A stretch of 64,000 nucleotides of DNA from positions 4,023,001 through 4,087,000 of the forward strand of contig CANTUQ010000077.1 in the NCBI GenBank assembly GCA_947683425.1, read 5' to 3'. Source of the DNA: Excoecaria cochinchinensis. Taxonomy: Eukaryota; Streptophyta; Magnoliopsida; Malpighiales; Euphorbiaceae. The translations under genes were made by a program, and so were the position numbers. Positions within the stretch are counted from its first letter, which is position 1, and each line of letters starts with the position of its first letter. The notes below the pieces were generated by a model, which saw nothing but the letters and a program-made list of their open reading frames with translations, was not told the origin of the DNA and did no database searches. Below are positions 1 through 12,021 of the stretch, piece after piece.

Positions 1-2962
1 ATACTACTATGCTCCCACTAACCTTCTTGTATACACAAGGCTCATCTTCGTTCTTGACGAAGTCAAATTCTTTGACTGCCTCATCAAAACGAAGATTCCA
101 ACTTCGGGATGCTTGCTTTAATCCATAAATGGATTTCTGAAGCTTGCAAACCTTCTTAGGATGCTTGGGATTGACAAAACCTTCAGGTTGTGTCATATAC
201 ACATCCTCAAGTAAATTTCCATTAAGGAAAGCAGTTTTGACATCCATTTGCCATATCTCATAATCATGATATGCAGCTATGGCAAGCAAGATCCTAATGG
301 ATTTGAGCATGACTACAGGCGAAAAGGTTTCATCATAGTCTACACCATGTGTTTGTCGAAAACCTTTCGCTACTAGTCTACCTTTGTAGGTCTTATCAGC
401 TTTGAGTTTAAATAGCCACTTGCATTCAATTACTTTAGCACCTTCTGGTGGATCAACCAAGGTCCAAACCTGGTTATCGTACATTGATTGCATCTCGGAT
501 TTCATGGCTTCAAGCCAATTTTTCGAGTCTGGGCTTTCAATAGCTTCTCGGTAGGTAGTAGGATCCTCACGATCTACTAACTCAATAGTGTCACTGTCGG
601 TGATTAGAAAACCATATCTCTCAATCCCCTGACGTACCCTACCGGACCTTCTAGGTACTTGTGCAATGGGTTCTTGTTCCACAATTGGTTGTGAACTTGA
701 TCCCATTTCCAACTCATCCTGTATAGGAGTTTGTGGCGTTTGAATTTCTCCAAGTTCTACTTTACTCCCACTGTCTTTCTTGAGAAGGAACTCCTTTTCC
801 AAGAAAACAGCCTTGCGAGCAACAAATACTTTGTTCTCGGTTTGTGAGTAAAAGTAGTATCCCTTTGTTTCTTTGGGATAACCCACAAATAAGCAGACAG
901 TGGATTTGGACTCTAGTTTGTCAGATGTTAATTTCTTAACATGTGCTTCACAGCCCCAAATCCTGAGAAATGACATATTGGGTTCTTTCCCAGTCCATAC
1001 CTTGTATGGTGTCTTTTCAACTGCTTTAGTTGGAATACGGTTTAGTAGAAACGCAGCAGTTTCTAATGCATAGCCCCAAAAAGAGACAGGAAGATTTGCT
1101 TGACTCATCATAGATCGAACCATGTCCAATAGAGTTCGATTTCTCCTTTCGGACACACCATTCCATTGTGGTGTTCCAGGAGGAGTGAGCTGTGAAATAA
1201 TACCACACTCCTTTAGATGACAGTCAAACTCTTGGCTTAAATATTCGCCACCTCGATCTGACCGAATGGCTTTTATACTTTTGCCAAGTTGGTTTTCTAC
1301 TTCGTTTTTAAACACTTTGAATTTCTCAAAAGTTTCAGATTTATGCTTCATTAGATAGACATAGCCATATCTACTGAAGTCATCTGTGAATGTCACGAAG
1401 TAGCTAAAACCACCTCTGGCTTGTGTACTTAATGGTCCACATACATCGGTATGTATTAGCTCCAATAAGCCATTAGTCCTCTCACCTTTCTTGTTAAAAG
1501 GACTCTTTGTCATTTTTCCATGCAAACATGGCTCGCATGTATCATAAGATTCTAAGTCAAATGACCCAAGCACTCCAGTTTTGTGGAGTCTTGAAATGCA
1601 TTTTTCGTTTGCATGTCCTAAACGACAATGCCAGAAGTAAGTAGGGTTTAACTCATTTGATTTAACCCTCTTTGTATTAATGTTGTATATGGACTCTTTG
1701 TTTGATAGATCAAGGATATAAAGGCCATTTTGCAACATGGCATTGCCATATGAAATGCCTTGGCGACGAATATGAGCATTGCCATTTTTAATAACAAAAT
1801 CAAATTCATCCAAATCCAATAATGAAACTGAAATAATGTTTCTGCTCATAGCAGGCACATAATAACAATTTTTCAAAATTAAACAAAGTCCGGAAGGTAA
1901 AGTGAGTTGATAGTCGCCTATCTCTATGGCAACAACTCGTGCTCCATTCCCCACACGGAGGTCCACTTCATTCTTCCCAAGTAACCTCCTATTTCTTAGC
2001 CCCTGCACATTTGAACAAATGTGAGAACCACAACCGGTATCTAGTACCCAAGTGTTAGAAATAGAAAGGTTAATTTCAACAACAAAAATACCTGAACTGG
2101 ACGCCTTGGCTCCATTCTTTTTTTGTTCTTCCTTGAAGAGAGCACAGTTCTTCCTCCAATGCCCTATTTTGTTGCAGTGGAAGCAAGTGCTCTCGCTCTC
2201 CTTGAGCTTTTGTGCCTTGGGCTTGGATTGGGCCTGAGGTGCACTCCCATTTGACTTGAGCCGAGTCAGGTCATTCTTGGGTTTTGCCTTTCCCTTTCCC
2301 TTTCCCTTAGCGGGTCCCTTTTTGATGCCCCCTTGAACCATCAGTACGGGATTGGTCTTTCGAATGTTTTCTTCAGCATTCTTAAGCATCCCATGAAGCT
2401 CAGTAACTGACTTGTTCATCGCATGCATGTTATAATTCATTAAAAATGGATCATAATCATCAGCCAATGATCCTAAAATCAAGTCAGTAGCCAATTCCTT
2501 TGGTACTTGTACCTCAAGCTTCTCAAGAGTATCAAGATACCCTTTCATCTTGAGTACATGCGTACTAACAGGAGTACCTGCAGCCATCTTACAGGAAATT
2601 AAGGCCTTAGTTGTCACAAACCTCTCGTGACGAGCTTGCTCTTGGAACATCTCCTTTAAGTGCACCATGATCGCATAAGCCTCTTGGTCCATAAATTGCT
2701 TTTGCAAGTCAGGCACCATAGTGGCTAGCATCAAACAGGTCACATCATTAGAGTCGCTCTTCTTGGTCTCAAAAGTTTCCCTTTGAACCGCAGAGGCGTT
2801 CCTACCAGGTTCTTGAGGCAAGGGTGCATCCAAAACATACGACTTTTTCTCTTGCTTAAGAACTATCCTTAAGTTTCGAGACCAGTCTATGAAATTGGTG
2901 CCATTCAATTTGTCCTTTTCAAGGACCGATCGCAATGAGAAATTGTTGTTTGAAGATGCCAT
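1..2962 (-). CDS. Copia gag-pol polyprotein, C-terminus beyond window
   Basis: I read all 987 in-window codons from the ATG at 2962 and found no in-frame stop, so this frame looks intact. Domains in order by residue: gag of the UBN2/DUF4219 type (about 1-220, beginning MASSNNNFSLRSVLEKDKL); a CCHC zinc knuckle (about 257-271, CFHCNKIGHWRKNC); aspartic protease with WVLDTGCGSHIC (about 303); GAG-pre-integrase with WHCRLGHAN (about 441); integrase core with HTDVCGP (about 500), RSDRGGEY (about 566) and GVSERRN (about 600); and the start of reverse transcriptase with MDVKTAFLNG (about 905) and IYGLKQASRNW. The YxDD box and RNase H would lie off the left edge. In life the product forms virus-like particles and copies the element RNA into DNA. 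The start follows the leader and matches the usual gag N-terminus of the superfamily. Confidence 0.93.
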   Translation of the reverse strand, partial: MASSNNNFSLRSVLEKDKLNGTNFIDWSRNLRIVLKQEKKSYVLDAPLPQEPGRNASAVQRETFETKKSDSNDVTCLMLATMVPDLQKQFMDQEAYAIMVHLKEMFQEQARHERFVTTKALISCKMAAGTPVSTHVLKMKGYLDTLEKLEVQVPKELATDLILGSLADDYDPFLMNYNMHAMNKSVTELHGMLKNAEENIRKTNPVLMVQGGIKKGPAKGKGKGKAKPKNDLTRLKSNGSAPQAQSKPKAQKLKESESTCFHCNKIGHWRKNCALFKEEQKKNGAKASSSGIFVVEINLSISNTWVLDTGCGSHICSNVQGLRNRRLLGKNEVDLRVGNGARVVAIEIGDYQLTLPSGLCLILKNCYYVPAMSRNIISVSLLDLDEFDFVIKNGNAHIRRQGISYGNAMLQNGLYILDLSNKESIYNINTKRVKSNELNPTYFWHCRLGHANEKCISRLHKTGVLGSFDLESYDTCEPCLHGKMTKSPFNKKGERTNGLLELIHTDVCGPLSTQARGGFSYFVTFTDDFSRYGYVYLMKHKSETFEKFKVFKNEVENQLGKSIKAIRSDRGGEYLSQEFDCHLKECGIISQLTPPGTPQWNGVSERRNRTLLDMVRSMMSQANLPVSFWGYALETAAFLLNRIPTKAVEKTPYKVWTGKEPNMSFLRIWGCEAHVKKLTSDKLESKSTVCLFVGYPKETKGYYFYSQTENKVFVARKAVFLEKEFLLKKDSGSKVELGEIQTPQTPIQDELEMGSSSQPIVEQEPIAQVPRRSGRVRQGIERYGFLITDSDTIELVDREDPTTYREAIESPDSKNWLEAMKSEMQSMYDNQVWTLVDPPEGAKVIECKWLFKLKADKTYKGRLVAKGFRQTHGVDYDETFSPVVMLKSIRILLAIAAYHDYEIWQMDVKTAFLNGNLLEDVYMTQPEGFVNPKHPKKVCKLQKSIYGLKQASRSWNLRFDEAVKEFDFVKNEDEPCVYKKVSGSIVV

Positions 2963-4734
2963 TTTTCAATCTACAATAAAATTTAGCAAGATTAAATGAG
3001 GTCTTATTAATAATCCCACAAACCGAATTAATATCCCTTTAAATAATTCGCGTTAGTGATTTAATGTGGGCCAAGATCCACTTTTCACAACAACCTTATT
3101 AGTCAAGCTGAGCTTGTACACCTAACAAGTTAAGTTACTTAGGTAGGATAACTCCAATCATGACTCGTACATGACTCTTGGATCAAATGGGCTAACATCT
3201 TAAGATGTTATAGCACAAACCCATTTATTAGTTGCCTAGGTCCGGGCATCCCTTTCCATGTTAAGTCCAACCTACATTCACAACTCATGCCTCACAAAGA
3301 TAATCGGGCGCATCTAGGACTCCTAGTCTACGTTACCGATGATCGATGCCTTGACATGTTTCGAATTAGGAAGGCAACTTTGTGACTTACTATTTTAGGG
3401 ATTCATTTTATTACGGCTTATATGGCATACGCTTTGTCATCCATTCATAGCATGCATATATAAATAATTGCATAAAGTAAAGCGTGACAAACATGGGCCC
3501 ATAAAACCTACAACTAAGATTCTATACTATTACACAAGAATCTTCGAGTTGGGCTTCACCACTCCGGTGGGCTTCATCTTGATTTACAAAGTCTTCAAGT
3601 AAATTCTATTCTAAGAAATAAATGAAACTTTTACAATAATACATAATGGCTCGCAGGCCATAATTAATTACAAAAACCCAGGGCCCATGAATGCACCATG
3701 CATATCCATTTATCACACCAAACAAGCAAATTAATATACATAACATTCATGGATCAAACAAAGTCCAATTTTAATTAAATTAGCCAAGCCCATTAATGGA
3801 AATTGTGTACTTGAACCTTTAAGAGATGACCCTATGATGGGCCTGGGCCGAGGCCCAATGGACTAAATCCTCTTATTGAATAAGTTCTCTTAAAAGCCCA
3901 AAACACAAACTAGTTAGATTTGTGCTATAAATCAACTCTAGTATAATTTCCAATTTTGCCATTTTTAATATTATGTCATACTGCCCATAAACATTAAAAA
4001 TACATATAATATGTACCGACATGAATTAAAAAATAAAAAAAACATGAAGAACATATATATGATACACGACATACATATAAAAACAAACAAACAACAAAAC
4101 TAGTTGTTTAATGCTTATGTGATGCCACAAAAATGCACAAACCCTTAAATCAATTTTATGAGTCAATTAATAATTCAAATAAGGTCATAAAAATGATTTA
4201 ATATATTGTACCAATCTGATCTAAATGTGTTTTTACCATTTTAATCAAATCAAAACAAACAATGTTGATTAAACATGTAACAAACACAAACTAGTCATTG
4301 TTTTAAGTGATATTAAAATTAATCAATTAAATTGTCATGGACCAGAATTAAAACCATATTTAAATAATGTCCAGACCTGATATTTAATATTTTAAAAAAC
4401 ACTTACAAACATGCCAAAACCAATTTTACATTTAATATATAAAACTAGTTGTTAAAATTTCAATTAACATGCCATAATGCACCTAGTTTTAACATTAACA
4501 TGTACCATCAGGTATACATAATTAAATCCGACCATTAACAGCCCCTAAACAACCTTAGGACAGTATATTAATATGTCATATTAATTATAATACCCAGCTA
4601 ATCAATTAAAATCGTTTTTACACCAAAACAATGCAAAAAATTCAAAACAGAAAATTCCAGCATTGCATGCAATTAAAGCAACGATTTTTAATTAATTATT
4701 TCATGCATCTAAAGCACTAAAATAAGCATGTTTA
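2963..4734 (-). other. Long untranslated leader of the copia element
   Basis: This 1.77 kb between the primer site and the gag ATG has no long ORF and is AT-rich. A leader of this size is unusual for small copia elements but known for Angela/BARE1-type ones, where it is thought to hold packaging and dimerisation signals. I see no protein homology in it. Confidence 0.7.
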
Positions 4735-4747
4735 GGCTCTGATACCA
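4735..4747 (-). other. Primer-binding site, initiator tRNA-Met
   Basis: On the minus strand the sequence is TGGTATCAGAGCC, complementary to the 3' end of plant initiator tRNA-Met. It lies 4 nt inside the end of the 5' LTR (spacer TCAG). This fixes the orientation of the element and the LTR boundary. Confidence 0.93.
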
Positions 4748-4751
4748 CTGA

Positions 4752-6633
4752 TGTAATATGTCATGGTATGTGTATGATGATCACGCAGCGGAAAACAAAA
4801 AAATTTGATCATACATGCCAAACTATTCCATGACAAGAATCGGAAACATGCAATTTTAGGGTTTTAATAACTTACAACTTTAGATGCCTTTCAAATTGAA
4901 TTTGATGATGACCAGCAATTTAGATGATCTTGTCCACCTTAGATGTTCACCACCAATGCCAAGGAACAACCTTTTTCGCCACTCCTCTCTATTCTCACAC
5001 ACACACTTGCAAAGACGGCTCAAAACCGAAAGTGCTAGCTTACTAAATATGTATTGTGTAATGGAATTAGTTTGAAGCCACAAGACTTGATCTTGTCCTT
5101 CTACTATGTGTAAAGAATGCTCAAAGTCACAAGCAAGCAAGGAAGAATCCTTCTCCTTGTGTATTTCGGCCAAGAAGAAAAATGAGAGAGAGAGAGAAGT
5201 TTCACACCTACTTTTTTTTTTCCACTCTAGGGTTTTATTCTTATCTAATATATACCCCCTCCTTATGGCAAGTCTTTAATCCGAATTTTACTACCTTAAG
5301 ATAGTTAATTCAACCTTAAACACTTCCTAAAGATCAGTAGTAAATATTAGCTCAATCCCTTTTGAATTTAAAATTCAAATTGATTTGAAATAAAACCTTA
5401 AGATGTATTAATCAAACTAATCACTTACCATTTAACATGTGCTGAAATTCCCATGGTATATATCCTTGGAATTTCGGCTAGGTCATCCCATTATTAAGCG
5501 ATTTAGTTTGACTTAAATATCTTAGGATTTAATACTCAATTAAATAATTAATACAACATAATTAATTAATTGAAATTAAACCTATGTGGGCCGAATTTCC
5601 TCTCTCATGGACCAAGGTCCATTAGCAATTAAATACCCATTACATATACATTAATTTGACTTAAATTAAAAGCCCAAATTAATGCCCAATACTTTATTCA
5701 AGTATTTTAAGCCCAATGCTTTGTGTGCGATCCTATAGGTCCATTTAATATTGGCAATGAATTAAGAATTAATTCAAAGGCTATATATATTCTCTAGCAA
5801 GATATTATAGCATTCCAAATTAAATGAAAATGCAATTGGCATTTAGTGACCTAATGCAATTTTGTATATTCCCTTACCCATAAATATCAGAATTAACATA
5901 AGGCATGGAACAAGTCATCCTCATGTGTAAGTTAATTCCTTTCTTGATATTCCAGTGACACTGAACTCTCAGATAAATAATGATTGCACATTATTACATC
6001 TCGGTATGGCCATACACTTCTCAGTTCACTGATCAAGTGGCCGATGATATTTTTTTTCTCTTATAGAGAGGGGTAATCCCTTCACTTCTCTCATGCTCTC
6101 TAACATGAATCAATGCATACCCAAGCATACCCATACTTGTCACTCAGTTACGAGCACGTTAGGTGTATGTCAAAGTACACAGTAATTCATAAAGAGTTTC
6201 ATAGAGATTTTAGGTCTAAGAACTCCGATACAAAACTTGCATATGAGGAACACTTATGACTTGTACCATGTAGTGTTCTCATGTGTGGATTGTATCCAAA
6301 TACCATGTTATAAACATGTATCTATGATCTCTGATTGACACTTTTGTCCTTATGATTCGTAAGACAGAACTCAACTAATCAGAGAGAGCATACTAGTCTT
6401 AATTCATTTGTTATTCACATAACAATGACTGACTAGGGATATTTAGAATGAAGTCTCATTTGTTTCAAGGTCTTACAACCATGTGCCTCACACATGATAA
6501 TTTAAACTGAAACAACATTCTTGGATAGTTCTATCAATTGATATGCACAGGAATACAATTGGTAAAACAAATGCCTCATTTATTAACTAAAGTGTTTTAT
6601 TACAATGTATTGGGGCTAGGGCTTACACTAACA
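4752..6633 (-). repeat. 5' LTR of the copia element (1,882 bp)
   Basis: Minus-strand ends are TGTTAGTGTAAGCCC at 6633 and ATTACA at 4752, giving the TG...CA termini of an LTR, and the primer site follows 4 nt later. The short ORFs on both strands inside it (for example near 4880-5173) have no recognisable similarity and are incidental. A TATA-like motif is listed separately. The other LTR copy is outside the window, so insertion age cannot be estimated. Confidence 0.88.
5245..5254 (-). promoter_or_regulatory. Possible TATA box of the copia 5' LTR
   Basis: The minus strand reads TATATATTAG after a G-rich stretch, followed by a CT-rich transcribed-looking region. It is in a reasonable place to drive the element RNA (about 1.4 kb into the LTR). 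It was chosen by sequence alone, and other TATA-like strings exist. Confidence 0.35.
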
Positions 6634-7947
6634 TGTAGCTCCAACTTCTCTCTAAATTCCCACTCAGACTTGCTCTTCTTGATAACTTTCTATTTCTAAG
6701 TGAGTTTCTTAGCATAAAGAAGCCTCCTCCTCTAAGCAGCCTATTTCAACAAAAAAGTTCAGATAAAAAAACATAAAGAAGAAGAAAGTTGAAAAGATTT
6801 ACATGGAAAAGATGACTGTGTATCTCTCCAAGCTCCCAGACGAGTGAAGTAATCTGCCCCATGCTCTGGAGGTCTTTTTCCAACATCAGCCCTTAACCAA
6901 GGAAATCCACCATGGCGGTATGCCAAAATGAACACTCATTCCCAATCTTTTGGCTTAGAAGCTCTTCTAAAGAATAAACTCTGGCCACAAGAACTGGAAT
7001 GGCAGCAATTGAGGGATCTTTAGACAACATCTGATCGGATGATACCCTTGTGAAGTGATCTTATCAGCATTCTCAATAACTACACCAGTAGGCATTATCT
7101 GCTCAGTAGTTGGTTGAGAAGGAGAACAAGGTAGAGAAACCTCCTGAACTTTTGGAATTTACTCTATCATAGGCCTCAAAACATATCGTCTTCGATGCAC
7201 AGATGGCCGAACAAAAGAATCTTTAGATCGGTTAGATTTTCTCTTTCAGCTTCTGCTTTGCTAGCCGCCCTCCTTGTCTCCTCAGCTACCTCTCTCGCCA
7301 GTTGAGGGTCCATGGAAGCTGCAAAACTAAAAAATTGATGAGTATTAATCTGAAATTTTTCATCTCATAAATAAAATGCAATAACACCTATAGGATGATC
7401 AATGCAGTTTCCTAAGGGCTCAAGTTGTGCCCTAGAAGGTTTCGGTATGTCTAATTCAGCCAAGAGAACCTCAGAACTAGTCAAATCATCTGAGTGGTCC
7501 TCGGGATACTGCAGCAGCTTCTTAATATTTAGTTAGAATATCTGAAGCTTGGCAGCCAAATCTTTGAGGTTGGTGGCCTTCACCGATCGGAACAAGCTTA
7601 TGCCAAACCCTCCTTTCATTTTGAGCAGGAAGAACTTCTCCTTATAACCCTTAACTGAGGAGGATAGGGTAAACAACTGCCTTTTGTTTCAACTTGTGGA
7701 ATAATAATCCATCCCATCTTCCTGACCAGAAAGGTAGAAGAAGTGGTTGAAGAGTTTCAAGCATGGGATGATGTTCAGTTGTCATTGGTTCGGAGCAATC
7801 TCATAGCCTTCCAAGATGGTAATATCGATTTGGCCGAGCAAAAACTACATGCCACATTCAAGGCTGGGCTGATGACAAATGAAGAACTTGCTGTCTCTTT
7901 TGAATGGCCCTTCTGAAGCCGACATTGTGATTGGATAGGCCAGAATG
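6634..7947 (-). pseudogene. Unit 4 (5' part) of tandem Transposase_28-like ORF, cut by copia element
   Basis: This has the same layout as unit 3, shifted by about 1.7 kb. The minus strand starts near 7948 with the domain resembling Pfam PF04195 (motifs such as GYKEKFFLLGRKGG near 7640). It continues into KATNLKDLAAKLQIFQLNIK near 7580, then the acidic/proline segment and the beginning of the coiled-coil part, before stopping at the copia LTR at 6633. Several in-frame stops are present (for example near 6895 and 7532). No promoter is seen inside the unit. Confidence 0.68.
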
Positions 7948-9291
7948 ATCATATCCGCGGTAAGTTACACTTTTTTTTCTAGCTCTCCGGGGGATTTCTT
8001 CTTCCTAGCTTTCCGGGGCAACCTCTGTCAGTGAGGTTAGATCATCTAAGAAACTAAAGTCCTCCCTAAGGATATGCCTCCCGCACTCATACGAGATGCA
8101 ACTCAAGAGATCTGAACATTCAAGGATTTTTTTGGTCAGCCAATCGATTTGCCAGCTCTTTCTCACGAGTTTGCTGGAAGGAGCTCAACTTCTCTTTAGA
8201 CTCCTTACTTAAAGACTCCACTTAGGTAAAGAGTTAAGAGACTTGCGAGGAAAGATCATAAACTTTAGAACGGAGAACAGGGAGTTGCGAATTCTCCTCA
8301 TGAAGAACTATGAACCGAGACTCATATTCTTTCGACTGCAACTCCAACTTCTCCCCAACTTCCCACTCAGACTTGGTCTTCTCGAAAACTTTCTATTTCT
8401 AAGCAAGTTTCTCTGTGTAAAGATGCCTCCCCCTCTAAGAAGCCTATTTCAACAAAAAGGTTCAGACAAAAAATGTAAAGAAGAAGAAAGTTAAAGAGAT
8501 TTACCTGGAAAAGATGAACTATGTATCTCTCCAAGCTCCCAGATGGGTGAAGTAATCTGCTCCATGCTTTAGAGGTCTTTTTCCAACATCAGCCCTTGTC
8601 CAAAGAAATCCACCATGGCGGCATGCCAAATGAACACTCTTTCCCAATCTTCTAGCTCAAAAGCTCTTTTAAAGAAGAAACTCTAGCCACAATAACTGGA
8701 ATGGTGACAACTGAGGGATTTTCAGACAACGTTTAATCAAATGATGCCCTTGGTGAAGTGATCTCCTGAGCACTCTCAACAACTACACCAGTAGGCATTA
8801 TCGGCTTAGTAGTTGGATGAGAATGAGGAGAAGGTGGAGAAACCTCCTAAACTTTTGGAACTTCCTCTATCTTAGGCCTTAAAACATATCATCTTCGATG
8901 CATAGATGGCTAAATAGAAGAATCTTCCGATCAGTTAGATTTCCTCTTTTGGCTTTTGCTTTGTTAGACGCCCTCCTTGTCTCCCAGACTACCTCTCTCA
9001 CCAGTTAAGGGTCCATGGAAGCTGCAAAAATGAAAAACCAATGAGTATTAATTTGAAAATTTTCATAACTTAAATAAAATACAATAACACATGCAAAATG
9101 ATCAATAAAGTTTCCTAAGGGCTCACGTTACACCTTAGAAGGATTTGGCATGTCTAATGAATCCCGGAGAACCTTAGAATTTCTCAAATTGTCTGAATGG
9201 TCCTCGATATACTTCAAGAGTTTCTTAATATTCAGTTGGAATATATGAAGTCTAGCAGCCAAATCTTTGAGGTTGGTGGCCTTGACCCATC
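7948..9291 (-). pseudogene. Unit 3 (3' part) of tandem Transposase_28-like coiled-coil ORF
   Basis: The minus strand encodes, in broken frames, the same protein pieces as the other units: ATNLKDLAARLHIFQLNIKK at about 9284-9225, a proline/serine-rich segment, a segment around WHAAMVDFLG-type residues near 8630, and a coiled-coil tail near 8200-8500. Stops and frame changes interrupt it. Its 5' part continues at 23727-24087, on the far side of the inserted LTR. Function is unknown; the family is annotated as 'putative gypsy type transposon'. Confidence 0.7.
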
Positions 9292-9489
9292 TGTGATGCG
9301 CACCGAACCCCAAGCCGCCCCGAAACGCCCGCTTTTAGGGTTTTCGAGAGAGGTTCATAAAAACTTGTTAGAAATTACAAGTGCATCCATTTTGGGCAAT
9401 AAGGAGATTTCATGGAGTCGCCACCCAATAGAACATTGGGAAAGGTCATCTAGCCTCAGTGAGCCTAAGATAGTGCTGCTATGTCCATC

Positions 9490-9730
9490 ATGGGCAAACC
9501 GGAGGTGTCTTGGAGGCTTCCACCCTAACAGTAGGATGGCCCTCTCGCCTCATGCTTGGGAAAACCAGAGGTGTCTTGGAGGCCTCCACCCTAATAGAAC
9601 ATTAGGATGACCCTCTCACCTCATGGCGCCTAGGACTGTGCAAGTTTGAGCCCTTTTACGGGACACAAGAGGTGTCTTGGAGGTCCCATCCCAATAGAAC
9701 ATTAAGATGGCCCTCTTGCCTCGTTGAGCC
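9490..9730 (-). repeat. Three degenerate ~60 bp repeats in U5 of the solo LTR
   Basis: The string gaggtgtcttggaggc recurs at about 9500, 9567 and 9668. Each copy is followed by a related block (ccaccctaa..agaacattaggatg) and by ccctctcgcctcat-like sequence. Spacing is uneven (67 and about 100 bp). Related but less regular sequence lies at 42530-42700 in the other solo LTR. Confidence 0.6.
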
Positions 9731-9967
9731 AAAAGACTAGAGAAGGTTCGGGACTTCCCATTTGTTCATACTTTGGTTAGGTTTATAATTGAGTTTTGAA
9801 TTTAGCGTTTCATCCCATTTTTCATCCGATTCAATGCAATTAAAGCGCGAATTATCCATTCAAGGGAAAACGATAAATAAAGCATAATTAAAGTAAAGCG
9901 CATGAAAATAGATTACAGCAAAACTAGGGGCGGAATACAACCCCCATTGTAAATGAAATACAAAACA

Positions 9968-10613
9968 TGTAACGCCCTTATACAACTTTTTTAACGTACG
10001 TTAGCGGTTATGTCAGTTACCAATGGAGTTACTTATACTTACATGCGAATTAATTTGTTTCATTCAAATTATGCTTAACCACTTTAATCAGTACTTGTTA
10101 TACTTAATCAATGACCTGTACTGTCCAATTTTTATTTATTTAATTCATGAAAATTTCGGCAGCATAACAGCTATAATTCTAACCTATCCAGACCTGCAAA
10201 TCAATAAACCGCAGCCCACACGAGCACAACAACTACCTATAACACTTTCTTTATCATCCAAACACCACAAACAGTCTTATAATAATATTCACCGAATAAT
10301 AAAGTCCATTACACACTATAATTACATATCCATAATTTACAATATTGGTTTATAAGTATATACATGCCATATACCAAAATTCTTTTCAAAATATCCCCGT
10401 ATAAGCTTAGATCTGACAGCTTCCAAAGAGTCGTATGCTTGCTCCCACGCCTAGCTTGTACCTACACGCAGTCAATAAAACTACGTGCTGAGCATTAAAT
10501 ATGCTCAGTGGTAGTTACAATTCTAGAAATTTTCATCTATAAAAAAAATATTCTCAATACCATATTTGAGATATCTATCCTTAGCTTATATAAACTTAAT
10601 TGATACATATTTA

Positions 10614-10675
<62 letters not shown>

Positions 10676-11981
10676 GTATACAATTATTAATACCATCTAC
10701 TTATATTATTTCCACTTAACATTTTAAACAATTTATTTCTTCTATCTAATTGTATAACCAATTTATTTCTAAATTAACCTATTACGTTATATTTTATTAT
10801 CTTATTTCCAATGTTTAATTATTCTAAAATCAATTTTCCGGTTCAGTCCTTAAATTTTCTTTTAATCACGGTTTTGCCATTCTATTTTATTTGTTTACTA
10901 AATTGACATTAACTACTCAATCTTTTAGACCTAATTTATTATTTAACCAATAAATTATTAATTATTCCTCATTTTACTAATTCATGATCCTTTACATTTT
11001 AGTCCTCCAATAATTATTTATTTTAGTATTTTTACCCATTAAACTTCTTTTCATTTAATTTACTTTTATTTACGATATAATTATTACTTTTGCCAATTAG
11101 TCCTCAAACTTTATAATTTATTTCATTTTAGTCCATTTCCTTCTTTTTCAAACTTTAGTCCGGGTTTAAATAAATTTTACTCATTTTCATTCATTTTTTT
11201 TATTTAATTTGCCCATAGCATCGGTCCAGTAGAAATCTTCGAACCGGATATACGGGACGTGGACCCCACAGATCCACATCATTCCGAAGTGACCCCGTAG
11301 GACCACTAATACATTTACATTTACATTTCATTTCATTTGGCATTTTGAACATTCATTCATTTGTAGACCGCCATTGGTCTACTAATAGTGAGTCGCCATG
11401 ACTCACACCGCGGTTTTACTGTCCCTATGGCTAGCCAATTATATCCTGAACTGGATTTAACTACTAGACTATTACTAAGGGCATAATAAACAAATATTCA
11501 CATTATTTTAACATGATATACCATTATGCCAATAAAATCAAACTTTATAATATTCATTATTTTAACACTAAATTATATTTATTTCATCACTTATTTAATA
11601 ACATCATCATGTAAATTAACAATTCGTTTAAACTATGCATTTAACTTCACTTACTTTAAATTAGTATGTACTATCTCATTCTAAATATATTCATTTATTC
11701 CCAACAACTTCTAAATAAATTTTTATACACTCAAATTTTAAATCTTTATTCATTTTATGCCATAATGTCAACTAAAATACACATTTAACTTAATTTTCAT
11801 CATAAATATAATATTATGATTTATTCCAAATTATTCATTTTTTTTTCATATCAAACTCCAAATAAATTACCATATGTTCAATTTTTGGCCTACTTCCATT
11901 TTATAGTAGTATTTTTAGCAAATATTCAGGTTATGCATCAAAATGGCCACCTTGACCATTCGGCCAATACCAATTATTCAA

Positions 11982-12021
<40 letters not shown>

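Larger units (their letters stand above)
1..6633 (-). mobile_element. Ty1/copia LTR retrotransposon, 5' part (LTR, leader, gag-pol), runs off left edge
   Basis: Read on the minus strand, this is the 5' portion of a copia element: a complete 5' LTR (6633 to 4752), a tRNA-Met primer site, a ~1.77 kb non-coding leader, then one gag-pol frame that is open to the window edge. The order gag, protease, integrase, reverse transcriptase is the copia order. The long LTR and long leader resemble the Angela/BARE1 lineage; that lineage call is inference from structure. The element sits directly against the tandem ORF array that begins at 6634. The 3' LTR lies outside the window, so the target duplication (expected TGTAG at 6634-6638 on the plus strand) cannot be confirmed. 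Confidence 0.93.
6634..9291 (-). repeat. Left half of ~1.7 kb tandem array (units 4 and 3, part)
   Basis: Three anchors recur about 1.7 kb apart here: the upper-case-like string ggaagctgcaaa at 7308 and 9010, ggtggccttcacc-type sequence at 7580 and 9282, and cccactcagacttg-type sequence at 6660 and 8368 (spacings 1,702-1,708). The same anchors recur with the same period at 23.7-27.2 kb. Joining the halves across the inserted LTR restores a unit of 1,704 bp, so the array was continuous before insertion. The left end is cut by the copia LTR. Confidence 0.88.

Noticed and set aside
4880..5173. ORFs on both strands in the copia LTR.
   Set aside because: LTR sequence is non-coding, and the two ORFs overlap antisense with no homology.
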